A stretch of DNA of 50,388 nt from a virus. Below are positions 40,094 to 49,058 of this stretch, piece after piece. Numbering within the stretch: the first letter of the stretch is position 1; each line of letters starts with the position of its first letter. The notes below the pieces were generated by a model. It saw only the letters and a program-made list of their open reading frames with translations. It made no database searches and was not told the DNA's origin. Both the position numbers and the translations under genes were made by a program. The stretch is taken from IMG/VR virus record IMGVR_UViG_3300023178_004113, positions 1 through 50,388 of that record. The stretch is one strand, 5' to 3'.

Positions 40094-40411
40094 GTAAACT
40101 GTGAAACAACGCATAATACATACTGGACTGCGGGGCAGTACCGCACAGCTCCACCAAAAACACACTTCGCCTATCTGCATAGTAGGTGTGGTGCAGCACA
40201 CAACTCCTAATCGAGCCAAGAAAGTGTGTTTTTGATGGGGCTGAAATAGGATCGACAGGTGTGTGAGTGAAGTGGAGTTTACCGTGTTGACCTACGTTAT
40301 TCGGTCAAACTTTATAATTGCAAACGATAACTTTGCACCATCTAATTACGCTCTTGCAGCATAATTAAGAGGGCTGGTCACTTGCCTAGTAACAGAAAAG
40401 TGACACATTAT
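40094..40411 (+). ncRNA. ssrA: Circularly permuted two-piece tmRNA
   Basis: The acceptor piece comes first: T arm TGCGG-GGCAGTA-CCGCA (40129-40145), acceptor strand CAGCTCC (40146-40152), A, then CCA (40154-40156). An ~80-base intervening loop closes with a perfect 12-bp stem (40156-40167 with 40222-40233). The coding piece starts GGGGCTG at 40237, pairing with CAGCTCC, then TAGGATCGACAGG. P2 (40259-40265 with 40117-40123), a PK1-like GTTGACC/GGTCAA, the tag frame and a 3' pseudoknot follow. End positions are approximate. tmRNA rescues stalled ribosomes. Confidence 0.9.
40320..40364 (+). other. tmRNA tag reading frame
   Basis: GCA resume codon then 13 more codons and TAA, giving ANDNFAPSNYALAA. 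The ANDNFA start and ALAA end match alphaproteobacterial proteolysis tags recognised by ClpXP. The tag therefore should still target products for degradation. Confidence 0.9.
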
Positions 40412-40424
40412 TTTGATTAACACT

Positions 40425-41021
40425 ATGAAAGTATATTCTGCCTCCAAAGCTATTACTGAATTTTCTATAGATTCTTCTAATATAATAGACGCCTCCACAA
40501 TATTTATTGTAAAAGATGAAAAATATGGAATTTCCCTAGGTAAAAACAACATTATACTTTCTGCTTGTGTTATTAACTGCGCAACTGGTTACCGAGAAAG
40601 TACTGTTATAGGTAACAATAATTATATAGGTCCTAGTACTACTATTAATAGTGATACTCTTATAGGCAATAATAATACTATAACAGGTTGTTGCTACTTA
40701 GGTTTTCATAGTGTTATTCAAAATAATGTTTATATAGAATATAATGCACATATTCAAAATTATTCAACAGTAGGAAGTTATTCTTTTATAGGTACGTTTT
40801 CTCCTATAATTAAAGATGTAAAACCTTTTTGTAAAGTGTTTGGCAATCCTTCTAAGATTAGAGGCACACACCGCTCTTCAGATTTTAGAAAAAGGTTTAA
40901 TGAAACGCAAAGACAAGAAATAGAAGCTTTTGTTAAAAACGATATAGAACCTACTGATCCTTATTTAATAAGTATAATTGATGAATATAGAAATTTTTCA
41001 AGAAAAAAAGTAACACAATGA
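40425..41021 (+). CDS. LpxA-like hexapeptide acyltransferase
   Basis: 198 aa. A left-handed beta-helix is shown by repeated I-G-N-N/I-x-x hexads (VIGNNNYIGPSTTI, LIGNNNTITG, SVIQNNVYI), then SFIGTFSPIIKDVKPF and KVFGNPSKIRG, as in LpxA/sugar N-acyltransferases. It would acylate a nucleotide sugar. The ATG follows the tmRNA by ~15 bases with no ribosome site; a TTG at 40413 is less likely. Confidence 0.75.
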   Translation: MKVYSASKAITEFSIDSSNIIDASTIFIVKDEKYGISLGKNNIILSACVINCATGYRESTVIGNNNYIGPSTTINSDTLIGNNNTITGCCYLGFHSVIQNNVYIEYNAHIQNYSTVGSYSFIGTFSPIIKDVKPFCKVFGNPSKIRGTHRSSDFRKRFNETQRQEIEAFVKNDIEPTDPYLISIIDEYRNFSRKKVTQ

Positions 41022-41791
41022 TAGTTATCTACCGAGCTTCAGAAGCAAATAAATCTCCAGGAAGTGTATCAGACGGATCAGAAGATAAAGCTAGATGGAA
41101 CGGAAAAAAGAAAGCAGAAATATTTAAAAAGTGCTGGCTTTCTTTACAACAAGACTTAGAAGGTTGGGACGATAAGATAATTGTTCTTGCAGACAAAGTA
41201 TCTGAAGAAACTAAAGCTTGGATGACAGATACTTGTATTATTCCTAGTAAATTAGAAATTAGAGATATTCCTGCTAGAACAGATGTTCCTCCACTAGGCT
41301 ATCATCCGTATCCTCAATATCATCCAGTTACTATTAACACTTGTATTCCGTTAATGGAAACATTAATAGAAATAGCTCAAGAAAATCCAGAAGAATTAAT
41401 TTATCTTTGTGAAGACGATTACCTTCATACTAAAACAGCTATAAAAACTATGAAAAATGTTTTTAAGGCTGGGTATGAAGGTTTTTATTTACCCTACGAT
41501 TACCCTGATAGGTATTTTGATAGAGATAAAAGTGTTGAAGTTCTTATAGGCCCTGACTGTCATTTAAAAACAGTGGCTAGTGCTACACTAACTTTAGCGG
41601 CTAAGGGTAAAACATTTTTACCTTTTAAGTTTTCTATTCTACAAGCAGGATTATTTTCAGATGATTCTTGGACATGGAAAGCGTTTAGACAGAGTGTAGC
41701 AGTATGTCCTTTGCCTGGAACAGCGACTCATTTACAAGATAATTGTATAACGCCCTTAATAGATTGGAGCGAAGTATGGAATCAGTGGTAA
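41018..41791 (+). CDS. Glycosyltransferase-like protein
   Basis: 257 aa. An EDDYLH motif near residue 130 (DxD-like), preceded by a hydrophobic strand (ELIYLC), with VASATLTLAAKG and LPGTATHLQDN later, fits viral/phage GT-A-like proteins. It overlaps the LpxA-like gene by 4 bases and the epimerase by 16 bases. Confidence 0.6.
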   Translation: MIVIYRASEANKSPGSVSDGSEDKARWNGKKKAEIFKKCWLSLQQDLEGWDDKIIVLADKVSEETKAWMTDTCIIPSKLEIRDIPARTDVPPLGYHPYPQYHPVTINTCIPLMETLIEIAQENPEELIYLCEDDYLHTKTAIKTMKNVFKAGYEGFYLPYDYPDRYFDRDKSVEVLIGPDCHLKTVASATLTLAAKGKTFLPFKFSILQAGLFSDDSWTWKAFRQSVAVCPLPGTATHLQDNCITPLIDWSEVWNQW

Positions 41792-42807
41792 TAACTGGGT
41801 CTGCCGGATTAATAGGTAGTCATCTATGCTATAAATATTTAGAGCTAGGGTATAGAGTAATTGGAGTAGATTCCTTAATAGGCGGATATATTACTAATAT
41901 GCCTAAGCACAAAAACTTTTTTTATTATGCAGTAGACATTTTAGATTGTACAGAGCTATCTTCTATTATGGGTATTTATAATCCTTCTTTAGTAATACAC
42001 TGTGCAGCCTTAGCGCATGAAGGATTAAGCGTATTTTCACCTAAAAAAATAGTTGAAAATATATATGCAGGCACTGCTTCTGTGTGCAGCGCTGCTATAA
42101 GTAGTAAAACTCCCATATTTATTAATACTACTTCAATGGCCAGATATGGAGAAGGCTCTCCTCCTTTTGAAGAAAATCACGTTCCTAATCCTGTAGATCC
42201 TTATGGCTTAGCCAAACTTCATGCAGAACAACACTTAAATTTGATGAGTGACATTCATGGAATAAAAGTATTTCATATGGTTCCTCATAATGTTTGCGGT
42301 CCGCATCAGTGTTATAGTGATCCTTTCAGAAATGTTATGAGTATTTTTGCTAATCTTATTTCAAAAGATAAACCAGTATTTATTTATGGTGATGGAACTC
42401 AAAAAAGATCTTTTTCTCATGTAAAAGATTGTGTAGACGCTTTTGTAACTATGTACAATAAAAGAGACAGTATTAATAGTAAAGAAGTATTTAATATTGG
42501 TCCTAGCCACGGAACTGAAACAACAATTCATGATTTAGCAGAAAAAGTAGCAAAATACTTTAACAAAAAAGTTAAAATAAATTTCGTTCCTGAAAGACCT
42601 AGAGAAGTAAAAAACGCATGGGTTTCTACTAACAAAGCAGAGTCTGTATTAGACTATAAAGCGGATACAGACATAGAAGAAACTATAAGAGACACTGTAA
42701 TGTGGATGAAGAATCAACCAACTAGAGACTTTGATTATCACATTGATTTAGAAATTGTAAATGATAAAACCCCTAAAACTTGGACAGACAGGCTATTTAA
42801 TAAATGA
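41776..42807 (+). CDS. NAD-dependent sugar epimerase/dehydratase (extended SDR)
   Basis: 343 aa from the ATG at 41776 (GGAG upstream). The NAD site is TGSAGLIGSH; catalytic Y-x3-K is in DPYGLAKLHAEQ; YGDGTQKRSFSHVKDCVDAF is typical of GalE/UDP-sugar epimerases. It makes or modifies a nucleotide sugar for the following glycosyltransferases. Confidence 0.87.
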   Translation: MESVVITGSAGLIGSHLCYKYLELGYRVIGVDSLIGGYITNMPKHKNFFYYAVDILDCTELSSIMGIYNPSLVIHCAALAHEGLSVFSPKKIVENIYAGTASVCSAAISSKTPIFINTTSMARYGEGSPPFEENHVPNPVDPYGLAKLHAEQHLNLMSDIHGIKVFHMVPHNVCGPHQCYSDPFRNVMSIFANLISKDKPVFIYGDGTQKRSFSHVKDCVDAFVTMYNKRDSINSKEVFNIGPSHGTETTIHDLAEKVAKYFNKKVKINFVPERPREVKNAWVSTNKAESVLDYKADTDIEETIRDTVMWMKNQPTRDFDYHIDLEIVNDKTPKTWTDRLFNK

Positions 42808-43814
42808 CAAACAAGTACGCACTATTTTTTAACAGCATGGCTTTTGGAGATACCTTATTTGGTATAAATTCAGCTAGAAGATTTAAAGAACATAACCCAG
42901 ATTGGAAAATTGCTTTTACTGTAAGAGGCAATTTTAATTTAACTACTAACGATGGTAGAACTGGCATGTTAGAAGCCTTAGAAGTTTATGCAAAACAGCC
43001 TTGGATAGACGCAGTAGGATATTTGCAGTGGGACCGAGAAGGTAATGTGACAGATATAGTGCTTAATGATGAAGAGTTAAGAAGAAAAAATCCTGACTTA
43101 TTTATTCCTCAAGAAAAATGGTGGACTGATTTTGGGAATAACAAAAGTAATAATTACCATATTAAAGATCATATTCCAGAAGAAGCATTAGAAGATGGAA
43201 ATTTAGAGCTATTTGTTGAGTCAAAAAAAATAAAAGATAATATACTAAGAATAGGTATGAGCGGCCCATTAGATTGGAACAGAAAATTACAAAATGAACA
43301 ATCTCGTGCAGACGTTATTTTAGGATTACAAAATATTCTAAGTGAAAGAAAGATTAAAGCTGAGATAAATATGTTTGGAGTAGAAATGCGTAATTATACT
43401 CTGTATCAGAGTTTATGTGTATTAAATACTCAAGACGTGTTTTTAGGGCCTATTGGATCTTTACATCATGCTTCTGCTGCCCTAGACGTAGATACTATCT
43501 CTATACCTTCGGTGTTTCCTGTGGTTTTGGATACTCCTGCTTTTTATTCTACTAAAGGAAATCACTTAAATGTAGAACATAGAAAAGAAAATCATTGTGG
43601 AGTGCCAGAGACAAAATGCGTAGGACAAAAACTCTATAAAAATAGAGATACCGACCCTAGAACGGGGCAAGAAGGGCCTTTTGCTTCTTTAGGCTTTTGG
43701 CCTAGAAAGTGTCCTCATACAGAATCAGGGTGGTCTTGCACAAAAACTGTTTTAGCACAAGACATAATAAATAGTTTTGAAACGTGGTTAGATAATTATT
43801 ATGACAAGTCTTAA
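42804..43814 (+). CDS. GT9/heptosyltransferase-like protein
   Basis: 336 aa. An initial ALFFNSMAFGDTLFG and a late FLGPIGSLHHASAALDV correspond to the N-terminal loop and GGP/H..AA region of heptosyltransferase-like GT-B enzymes. A Cys/His-rich end (HCGVPETKC, CPHTESGWSC) is an unusual addition that may bind metal. Confidence 0.62.
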   Translation: MTNKYALFFNSMAFGDTLFGINSARRFKEHNPDWKIAFTVRGNFNLTTNDGRTGMLEALEVYAKQPWIDAVGYLQWDREGNVTDIVLNDEELRRKNPDLFIPQEKWWTDFGNNKSNNYHIKDHIPEEALEDGNLELFVESKKIKDNILRIGMSGPLDWNRKLQNEQSRADVILGLQNILSERKIKAEINMFGVEMRNYTLYQSLCVLNTQDVFLGPIGSLHHASAALDVDTISIPSVFPVVLDTPAFYSTKGNHLNVEHRKENHCGVPETKCVGQKLYKNRDTDPRTGQEGPFASLGFWPRKCPHTESGWSCTKTVLAQDIINSFETWLDNYYDKS

Positions 43815-45252
43815 TCCTATTATCATAGTTCCTTATTTATTTGAACAAGAAATTCAAGAGTTAAAAAAGTCATTAGGCTGGCAGCTCGAATATGAATTTT
43901 GGCAAGATTTAGGGCATATAGGTAGCGATATGGCCTACCAGTATCTATGGAATAAACATAAAGATAGAGATGTGATAATTCTTCACGCAGATATGTTACC
44001 CTTACCAGAAGATACTCAAAATAAATGGTATACAGATCTGATCGATACTGTAAATAAATATCCAGAAGCTGATATATTTGGTATGAAACTTTTATACCCT
44101 CAAAAAACAGAAAATGATAAGTATATCATACAGCACGCTGGTGGGAGATTTAGTAAAAATGGTGAAGCAGTACATTTCGGAGGAGGACTTAACCTCTTTG
44201 ATGGAAAAGCAAATCAAGAATTGGAAATCGATGAGGGCCAGTACGACAGCGTACGAGAGGTTGCCTGGGTTACGATGGGCGGAGTTTACCTCAAAGCTTC
44301 TGTGCGCCATTCCGTTGGTAATTTTGATCCTGCTTTTTATTGGACTTACTATCGTGACGTGGATTGGTGTCTTTCTGCCCGTCGCGCTGGTCATAAAATT
44401 TATCAAACAGGCATACCGCTCCTTCATTTTGAAGGGAAAGATAACAAAAGATTAATAGCTCAAAATCCCAATTTACAAGAAAAATGGTCTATAAATAGAG
44501 AAATATTTATGGAAAAATGGTCAGGCAAAAAAGAATTTAAAACCTTAGATATGCTTGTAGAGCCTAAAAATATGAAAGAGAAACCCGTGAAAGAAATTAT
44601 AAAAGAGTCTAGCCCTCCACCAGAGTTTACTATAGAAACTATTAAAGGTCTTTATGAATATGCGTGTGCAAAAGAATCTGATATAAATGAGCATTTACCT
44701 ATTTTACAAGAATATGCTAATAAATGTGAGCATGTTACTGAGCTAGGAGCAAGAGGGGGTAATAGTACAATAACTTTTTTAGCCTCTGAAGCTAAAAAAT
44801 TTGTATCTTACGATTATCAGTATGAAACACCAGAGCCCCATTTAGAAGAAGATGTAAATACTTTAAAATTTATAATTAATTCTGCTAATAAAATAGGTAT
44901 TAATGCTTCTTATGTAGGAGCTAATGTTTTAGACGTAGAAATAGAACAAACAGATTTACTTTTTATAGATACTTGGCATGTATATTCTCAATTAAAAGAA
45001 GAATTAAGACTCCATGCAGGAAAAGTTAATAAGTATATAGCTTTTCACGATATTCACACTTTTGGAGAAGTAGGAGAAGGATACCCCGATAAAGACCCGT
45101 ATCACCCTACTAGAAATCAATTTACTAGTGGAGAAGGTATTCGCCCTGCCATAGATGAATTCTTAGAAGAAAATCCTGACTGGTCTATAATATACGAAAC
45201 AAAAGCTAATAACGGATTGATGATAATAGAGAAAAATAAGGCTGATACATGA
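43801..45252 (+). CDS. GT2-like glycosyltransferase fused to a methyltransferase-like domain
   Basis: 483 aa. N-terminal ~240 residues: GT-A features (VIILHADMLPLP, GGVYLKASVRHSVGNFDPAFYWTYYRDVDWCLSARRAGHKI as the GT2/GT7-like acceptor loop; ~20 residues quoted as separate parts). C-terminal: VTELGARGGNST (SAM motif I), SYDYQY, and LLFIDTWHVYSQLK as in Methyltransf_24. Codons change to CGN-rich between ~44190 and 44440. Confidence 0.75.
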   Translation: MTSLNPIIIVPYLFEQEIQELKKSLGWQLEYEFWQDLGHIGSDMAYQYLWNKHKDRDVIILHADMLPLPEDTQNKWYTDLIDTVNKYPEADIFGMKLLYPQKTENDKYIIQHAGGRFSKNGEAVHFGGGLNLFDGKANQELEIDEGQYDSVREVAWVTMGGVYLKASVRHSVGNFDPAFYWTYYRDVDWCLSARRAGHKIYQTGIPLLHFEGKDNKRLIAQNPNLQEKWSINREIFMEKWSGKKEFKTLDMLVEPKNMKEKPVKEIIKESSPPPEFTIETIKGLYEYACAKESDINEHLPILQEYANKCEHVTELGARGGNSTITFLASEAKKFVSYDYQYETPEPHLEEDVNTLKFIINSANKIGINASYVGANVLDVEIEQTDLLFIDTWHVYSQLKEELRLHAGKVNKYIAFHDIHTFGEVGEGYPDKDPYHPTRNQFTSGEGIRPAIDEFLEENPDWSIIYETKANNGLMIIEKNKADT

Positions 45253-46070
45253 GAAAAAAAAGCGTAATAAGTTTAATTTCATATGATGCATCATATTTAC
45301 CAGAATCTATTAGTACCTACTACGATTATGTAGATGAAATTATTCTCGGATTAGATAAAGACAGAATATCTTGGAGTAGAAATAAATTTTCTTTTGATGA
45401 AGAGGCTCTTTGGAAAGAATTAAGTAAAATAGACGGAGACAATAAAATTGAAGTTGTTGAAGGAAATTTTCATAGAAGCGCTGTTCCGATTGAAAACGAT
45501 AATCACGAAAGAAATTTTTTAAAAGAGCATTGCTCTAATGACTGGATATTTAGCTTTGATGCGGACGAAATGCTTGTAAATGCAGATGACTTTTTTAATA
45601 AGTTTTGTCCTATCGTAGAAAATTATGATGTTGATTTAATGTTCTACTGGATCTTACCTTATAAAAGAGTAGGAGACAATGAAATATTAGTTATATCAAA
45701 AGAAGATAGAAAAACACTTCCTAACAATGAAGTACAAGGATTTACTACTTTTAAACATAATACATTTAATTATTGTAGATGGACTAATAATCAAAAAAGA
45801 GTTCAATCCCCCTTAGCAATACTTCATTGGAGTTTCTGTAGACCAGAAACTGAGTTAGATTTAAAAATCAATAATTTTGGTCATAGCATAGAAAGTAAAC
45901 AAGATCCTTTTTATGATATTCAAGCTAAAGTAGATATAAACAACTATACACAGTTAAAAAACTTTAAAACTAGTAATATGGGACCTCAGTGGGAATCCTT
46001 GCTAAAAATTCCAGAAAAAGAATTATTAAATTATTGTAAAGAACAAGCGGTGCTTATGTATGAAAAATAG
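45249..46070 (+). CDS. GT2-family glycosyltransferase-like protein
   Basis: 273 aa. FSFDADEMLVNADDFF carries a DxD metal motif; the start SVISLISYDASYLPESI and HERNFLKEHCSNDWIF are typical of GT2 proteins with a short N-domain. The sugar is unknown. Overlaps of 4 and 11 bases with the neighbours place it in the glycan operon. Confidence 0.72.
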   Translation: MRKKSVISLISYDASYLPESISTYYDYVDEIILGLDKDRISWSRNKFSFDEEALWKELSKIDGDNKIEVVEGNFHRSAVPIENDNHERNFLKEHCSNDWIFSFDADEMLVNADDFFNKFCPIVENYDVDLMFYWILPYKRVGDNEILVISKEDRKTLPNNEVQGFTTFKHNTFNYCRWTNNQKRVQSPLAILHWSFCRPETELDLKINNFGHSIESKQDPFYDIQAKVDINNYTQLKNFKTSNMGPQWESLLKIPEKELLNYCKEQAVLMYEK

Positions 46071-47193
46071 TATGAACATAGAAATTATAGGAAAATTTTA
46101 CGATAACCATTCTCTTTCTATAGTAAATAGATATTTAGCGCTAGAGCTTTCTAAGTATGGTAAAATATTTATATCTCCAATAGATAGTTTTAATGCAGAG
46201 GCTAAAGTAGATAAAAAAATTCTAGAGGCGTTAGAAAAACTACGCCCCACTAAAGAAGATACAGCTGTTCCAAATATTCAAATTAGACATACTTATCCTC
46301 CTATTTGGAGGTGGCCACACTCTAACGACACTAAAGTAGTATATATTCAGCCTTGGGAGTTTACAAAAGTACCTTTTGAATGGCAATATAAGTTTGAAAC
46401 TTTTGCAGACGCACTAATAACTTTTACACGATGGACAGGCGCAGTATATCAAGAAGGAGGCATAAACCCTGAAAGGCTTTTTTGTATTCCTATTGGTTAT
46501 GACCCCGATACCTTTTATGTAGATAGAGAAACTCCTAAAAGAGATAATTATACTTTTCTCTTTGTAGGATGTGATCAATATAGAAAAGGATTTGACATTT
46601 TATTAAAAGCATGGGCTAACGCTTTTAAAAAAGAAGATAAAGTAGAATTAATAGTAAAAGATACCCCTCAAGTATACGGTAAAACTACTTTGCAAGAACA
46701 ACTAATTAAATTACAATATACAAATAATCTTGCAAAAATTACTTATATAGACGATGCTTATTCTGAAAAACAAATGGCAGATTTATATAGAAATGTTGAT
46801 GTACTAGTTCATCCTTATAGAGGTGAAGGATTTGGAATGCCCGTACAAGAAGCAATTGCTTGTGGTACTATTCCTTTAGTTACTGGAGGAGGCTGTACTG
46901 ATGAATTTGTTACAGACTATAAAATACAGTCTTCTCAAAAACTTGTTGATATAAATACCATTTTTGCAGGAAAACCAGGAGATAGTTTTAATTTAATGGG
47001 ATCTCATACCTGGTTAATCGAGCCTGATGTTACTGATTTAATTCAAAAATTAAAGATGCTATATGATACAAAGAAAAGAGCTATTCCTAAGAGTAGTCGA
47101 ATAAAAAATTGGGAAGAAGTAGGCGCTATGTATAATACTGCACTTAAACAAATACATGAGTATCCCAAAATAAAGAGAGTTCATGGAAATTGA
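46060..47193 (+). CDS. GT4-family glycosyltransferase
   Basis: 377 aa, GT-B fold. VGCDQYRKGFDILLKAW and VLVHPYRGEGFGMPVQEAIAC (E-x7-E motif) are hallmarks of GT4. It uses a nucleotide sugar, perhaps GDP-mannose made through the PMM-like enzyme (inference). An internal ATG five codons in (MNIEII) may be the true start. Confidence 0.85.
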   Translation: MKNSMNIEIIGKFYDNHSLSIVNRYLALELSKYGKIFISPIDSFNAEAKVDKKILEALEKLRPTKEDTAVPNIQIRHTYPPIWRWPHSNDTKVVYIQPWEFTKVPFEWQYKFETFADALITFTRWTGAVYQEGGINPERLFCIPIGYDPDTFYVDRETPKRDNYTFLFVGCDQYRKGFDILLKAWANAFKKEDKVELIVKDTPQVYGKTTLQEQLIKLQYTNNLAKITYIDDAYSEKQMADLYRNVDVLVHPYRGEGFGMPVQEAIACGTIPLVTGGGCTDEFVTDYKIQSSQKLVDINTIFAGKPGDSFNLMGSHTWLIEPDVTDLIQKLKMLYDTKKRAIPKSSRIKNWEEVGAMYNTALKQIHEYPKIKRVHGN

Positions 47194-47470
47194 TTTAGGA
47201 TTTGTAGGATATATAACCGAAGACAAAGCTATAAAAATAACTATAAATGAGTTCAGAGGTCAAGAGTATATTCATATAAGAGAGTATATGAAAGATGGAG
47301 ATACTGGTAATTGGTTTCCTACTAAAAAAGGATTGGCCTTAAGACCCGAATTTGTTGATATGGCAGCGCATTTATTAGATAAAGCTGGAGACATATTAAC
47401 TCAAACATATTTGCAAAGAATAAATAATAATAAACAACTAGAACTATTCAAAGATGAAGGAGAATCTTAA
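47183..47470 (+). CDS. PC4-like ssDNA-binding protein
   Basis: 95 aa. KITINEFRGQEYIHIREYMK and WFPTKKGLALRPEFVDMAAH match the PC4/p15 domain (INxFRG.x.IRE...PTKKGL). PC4-like phage proteins bind single-stranded DNA and can affect transcription. The C-terminus is acidic. It overlaps both neighbours slightly. Confidence 0.75.
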   Translation: MEIDLGFVGYITEDKAIKITINEFRGQEYIHIREYMKDGDTGNWFPTKKGLALRPEFVDMAAHLLDKAGDILTQTYLQRINNNKQLELFKDEGES

Positions 47471-47784
47471 TGGCTACTAAGTCAAATAAAGCTTGGAGTG
47501 ATGAAGAAGAAGAAATTTTAAAAACGCTATACGTAGACAAGGGGTTAGACGTTTATGATGTAGCAGATCACTTTAAGAAAGGACACAGAAGCGTAATAAG
47601 CAAGCTAGTCCAAATGAAAATATATAGAAAACCCGAAGAAGAAAAAGAAGATAAGCGTAGCGTAAAAACTATGATTAGAGATATAGAAGAAATATTAGAA
47701 ATTGAAATAGAAGGTCTAAACCTAACAAAAAAAGCAAATTTAGAGTTGCTTGTTGATGCCTTAAAAGGTAAGATAGTTACATAA
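47470..47784 (+). CDS. Myb/SANT-like DNA-binding protein
   Basis: 104 aa. WSDEEEEILKTLY followed by VYDVADHFKKGHRSVISKLVQM is one Myb-like helix-turn-helix. The C-terminal half is acidic and helical. The same module is repeated in the protein at 47962-48657. Probably a regulator or DNA-organising protein. Confidence 0.7.
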   Translation: MATKSNKAWSDEEEEILKTLYVDKGLDVYDVADHFKKGHRSVISKLVQMKIYRKPEEEKEDKRSVKTMIRDIEEILEIEIEGLNLTKKANLELLVDALKGKIVT

Positions 47785-47860
47785 GATAAAAATTACAAAT
47801 TATACGAAATAGTAAGTTATAAAATAACAACCAAAAAACAAAAACAATTTCATATTTTTC

Positions 47861-47889
47861 TTGCTAATTATACTTATATTTGATAATAT
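47861..47889 (+). promoter_or_regulatory. Sigma70-like promoter for HTH-repeat gene
   Basis: TTGCTA (47861-47866) and TAATAT (47884-47889), 17 bases apart. The leader that follows (~70 bases) holds a GAAAC/GTTTC stem and a strong AGAGGGG ribosome site. Nothing else is seen in the 177-base gap. Confidence 0.6.
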
Positions 47890-47961
47890 CATCTTATCGA
47901 AACAAAAAGTTTCACATTTATTAATAACACAATACATTTGAAAAACCAGAGGGGAATAAAA

Positions 47962-48657
47962 ATGGCAAAATTCGAATATACTGAAGACATGGTTGCTCGT
48001 ATGGAGCAAGTATGCGCAGGCGGCATTACAGAAGATACAATCATTGCACTTTGCGATGAATTTGATTTTCCACGCCGGTCTGTAACTGCGAAACTTCGTA
48101 AACTTGGTTACGATGTTCCGACAAAACCTAAAGCAGCTCCTGCATTTGATGCAGATGAAACAGCGGCTTTAACGTCATTTCTAGAAAGCAATAGCGGTGT
48201 TCACACTGCAGAAGAAATTGCTGCTCACTTCAGTGGTGAGTGGGGTCGTGAAGTTACTTCTCGTCAAGTAAACGGCAAGGCTCTTTCCCTAGAAATGACT
48301 GCTCATATTAAACCAGCAGAGAAAAAAGTAGCTCCACGCACCTATTCAGAGGCGGAAGAAGCACAGATTTCTGACATGGCAAGTTCAGGAGCCTTCCTAG
48401 AGGATATTGCAGAAGCCCTTGGCAAATCTGTAAATTCTATTCGTGGAAAGCTTCTCTCTATGCAGCTTAAAGCACCTCAGCGTGATAAAAAAGCAGCTAA
48501 GAGTGATTCTTATGAAGGAATCGAAGACATGGCTAGTTCTATGAGTGTTGCAGAGTTAGCAGAACAATTTGGGAAAAGTGAGCGCGGTGTAAAAACTGTA
48601 CTAACTCGTCGCGGTATTTCTGCAACAGATTATACTCCAAAAGCTCTCGAAGCCTAA
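47962..48657 (+). CDS. Multi-HTH-repeat DNA-binding protein, probably abundant
   Basis: 231 aa from the ATG at 47962. It contains up to four related helix-turn-helix units (EDTIIALCDEFDFPRRSVTA; AEEIAAHFSGEW; LEDIAEALGKSVNSIRGKL; VAELAEQFGKSERGVKTVL). Codons are clearly different from neighbours (CGT Arg, more C/G-ending), and the gene has its own promoter, strong ribosome site and terminator. It looks like a highly expressed nucleoid- or transcription-associated protein. Confidence 0.8.
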   Translation: MAKFEYTEDMVARMEQVCAGGITEDTIIALCDEFDFPRRSVTAKLRKLGYDVPTKPKAAPAFDADETAALTSFLESNSGVHTAEEIAAHFSGEWGREVTSRQVNGKALSLEMTAHIKPAEKKVAPRTYSEAEEAQISDMASSGAFLEDIAEALGKSVNSIRGKLLSMQLKAPQRDKKAAKSDSYEGIEDMASSMSVAELAEQFGKSERGVKTVLTRRGISATDYTPKALEA

Positions 48658-48684
48658 GAGATATAAGAAATAACTGCAATAACT

Positions 48685-48714
48685 GGCACGACAATTAATT
48701 GTCGTGCCTTTTTT
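48685..48714 (+). terminator. Strong Rho-independent terminator
   Basis: A perfect 12-base inverted repeat (48685-48696/48697-48708) followed by TTTTTT, 28 bases after the HTH-repeat stop. Confidence 0.9.
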
Positions 48715-48729
48715 ATGGAAAAAGAAACA

Positions 48730-49050
48730 ATGAGTAGTAACGATAGTTCTTTTTTTCTTCATAATTTACCTGATAAAGTATTACAAGATATTTTAAATTT
48801 ATCAGGAGAAGAAAAATTTGCGTATTTTAACAACTTAATTAAAAGATTCTACCCAAACGTAGATACTGTTGAAGAGTTTGATAAATTATTAAAAGCATAT
48901 AATGCTAGTTTTGCTTTAGAATATATTTTTAGAAATGATGAAGAGATAGGAGAAGCTTTTACTTGTATATATACTAAAACTGGACTAGTTAGAGAGTTAG
49001 AAAATGATTTATATTTTATGATGGAAGAGTATAAGTATCAAATTAATTAA
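48730..49050 (+). CDS. Hypothetical protein
   Basis: 106 aa from the ATG at 48730, preceded by GGAAAAAG; an ATG at 48715 touches the terminator T-run and is less likely. Acidic and helical (DTVEEFDKLLKAYNASFALE). No family recognised. Confidence 0.65.
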   Translation: MSSNDSSFFLHNLPDKVLQDILNLSGEEKFAYFNNLIKRFYPNVDTVEEFDKLLKAYNASFALEYIFRNDEEIGEAFTCIYTKTGLVRELENDLYFMMEEYKYQIN

Positions 49051-49058
49051 ATTATATA

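Noticed and set aside
40413-40427. TTG start for the LpxA-like gene
   Set aside because: The ATG at 40425 gives a normal N-terminus, and the TTG would overlap the tmRNA end.
44092-44455. Long open frames on both strands overlapping the GT2-like gene
   Set aside because: They overlay a conserved glycosyltransferase with motifs and arise from its local codon shift.
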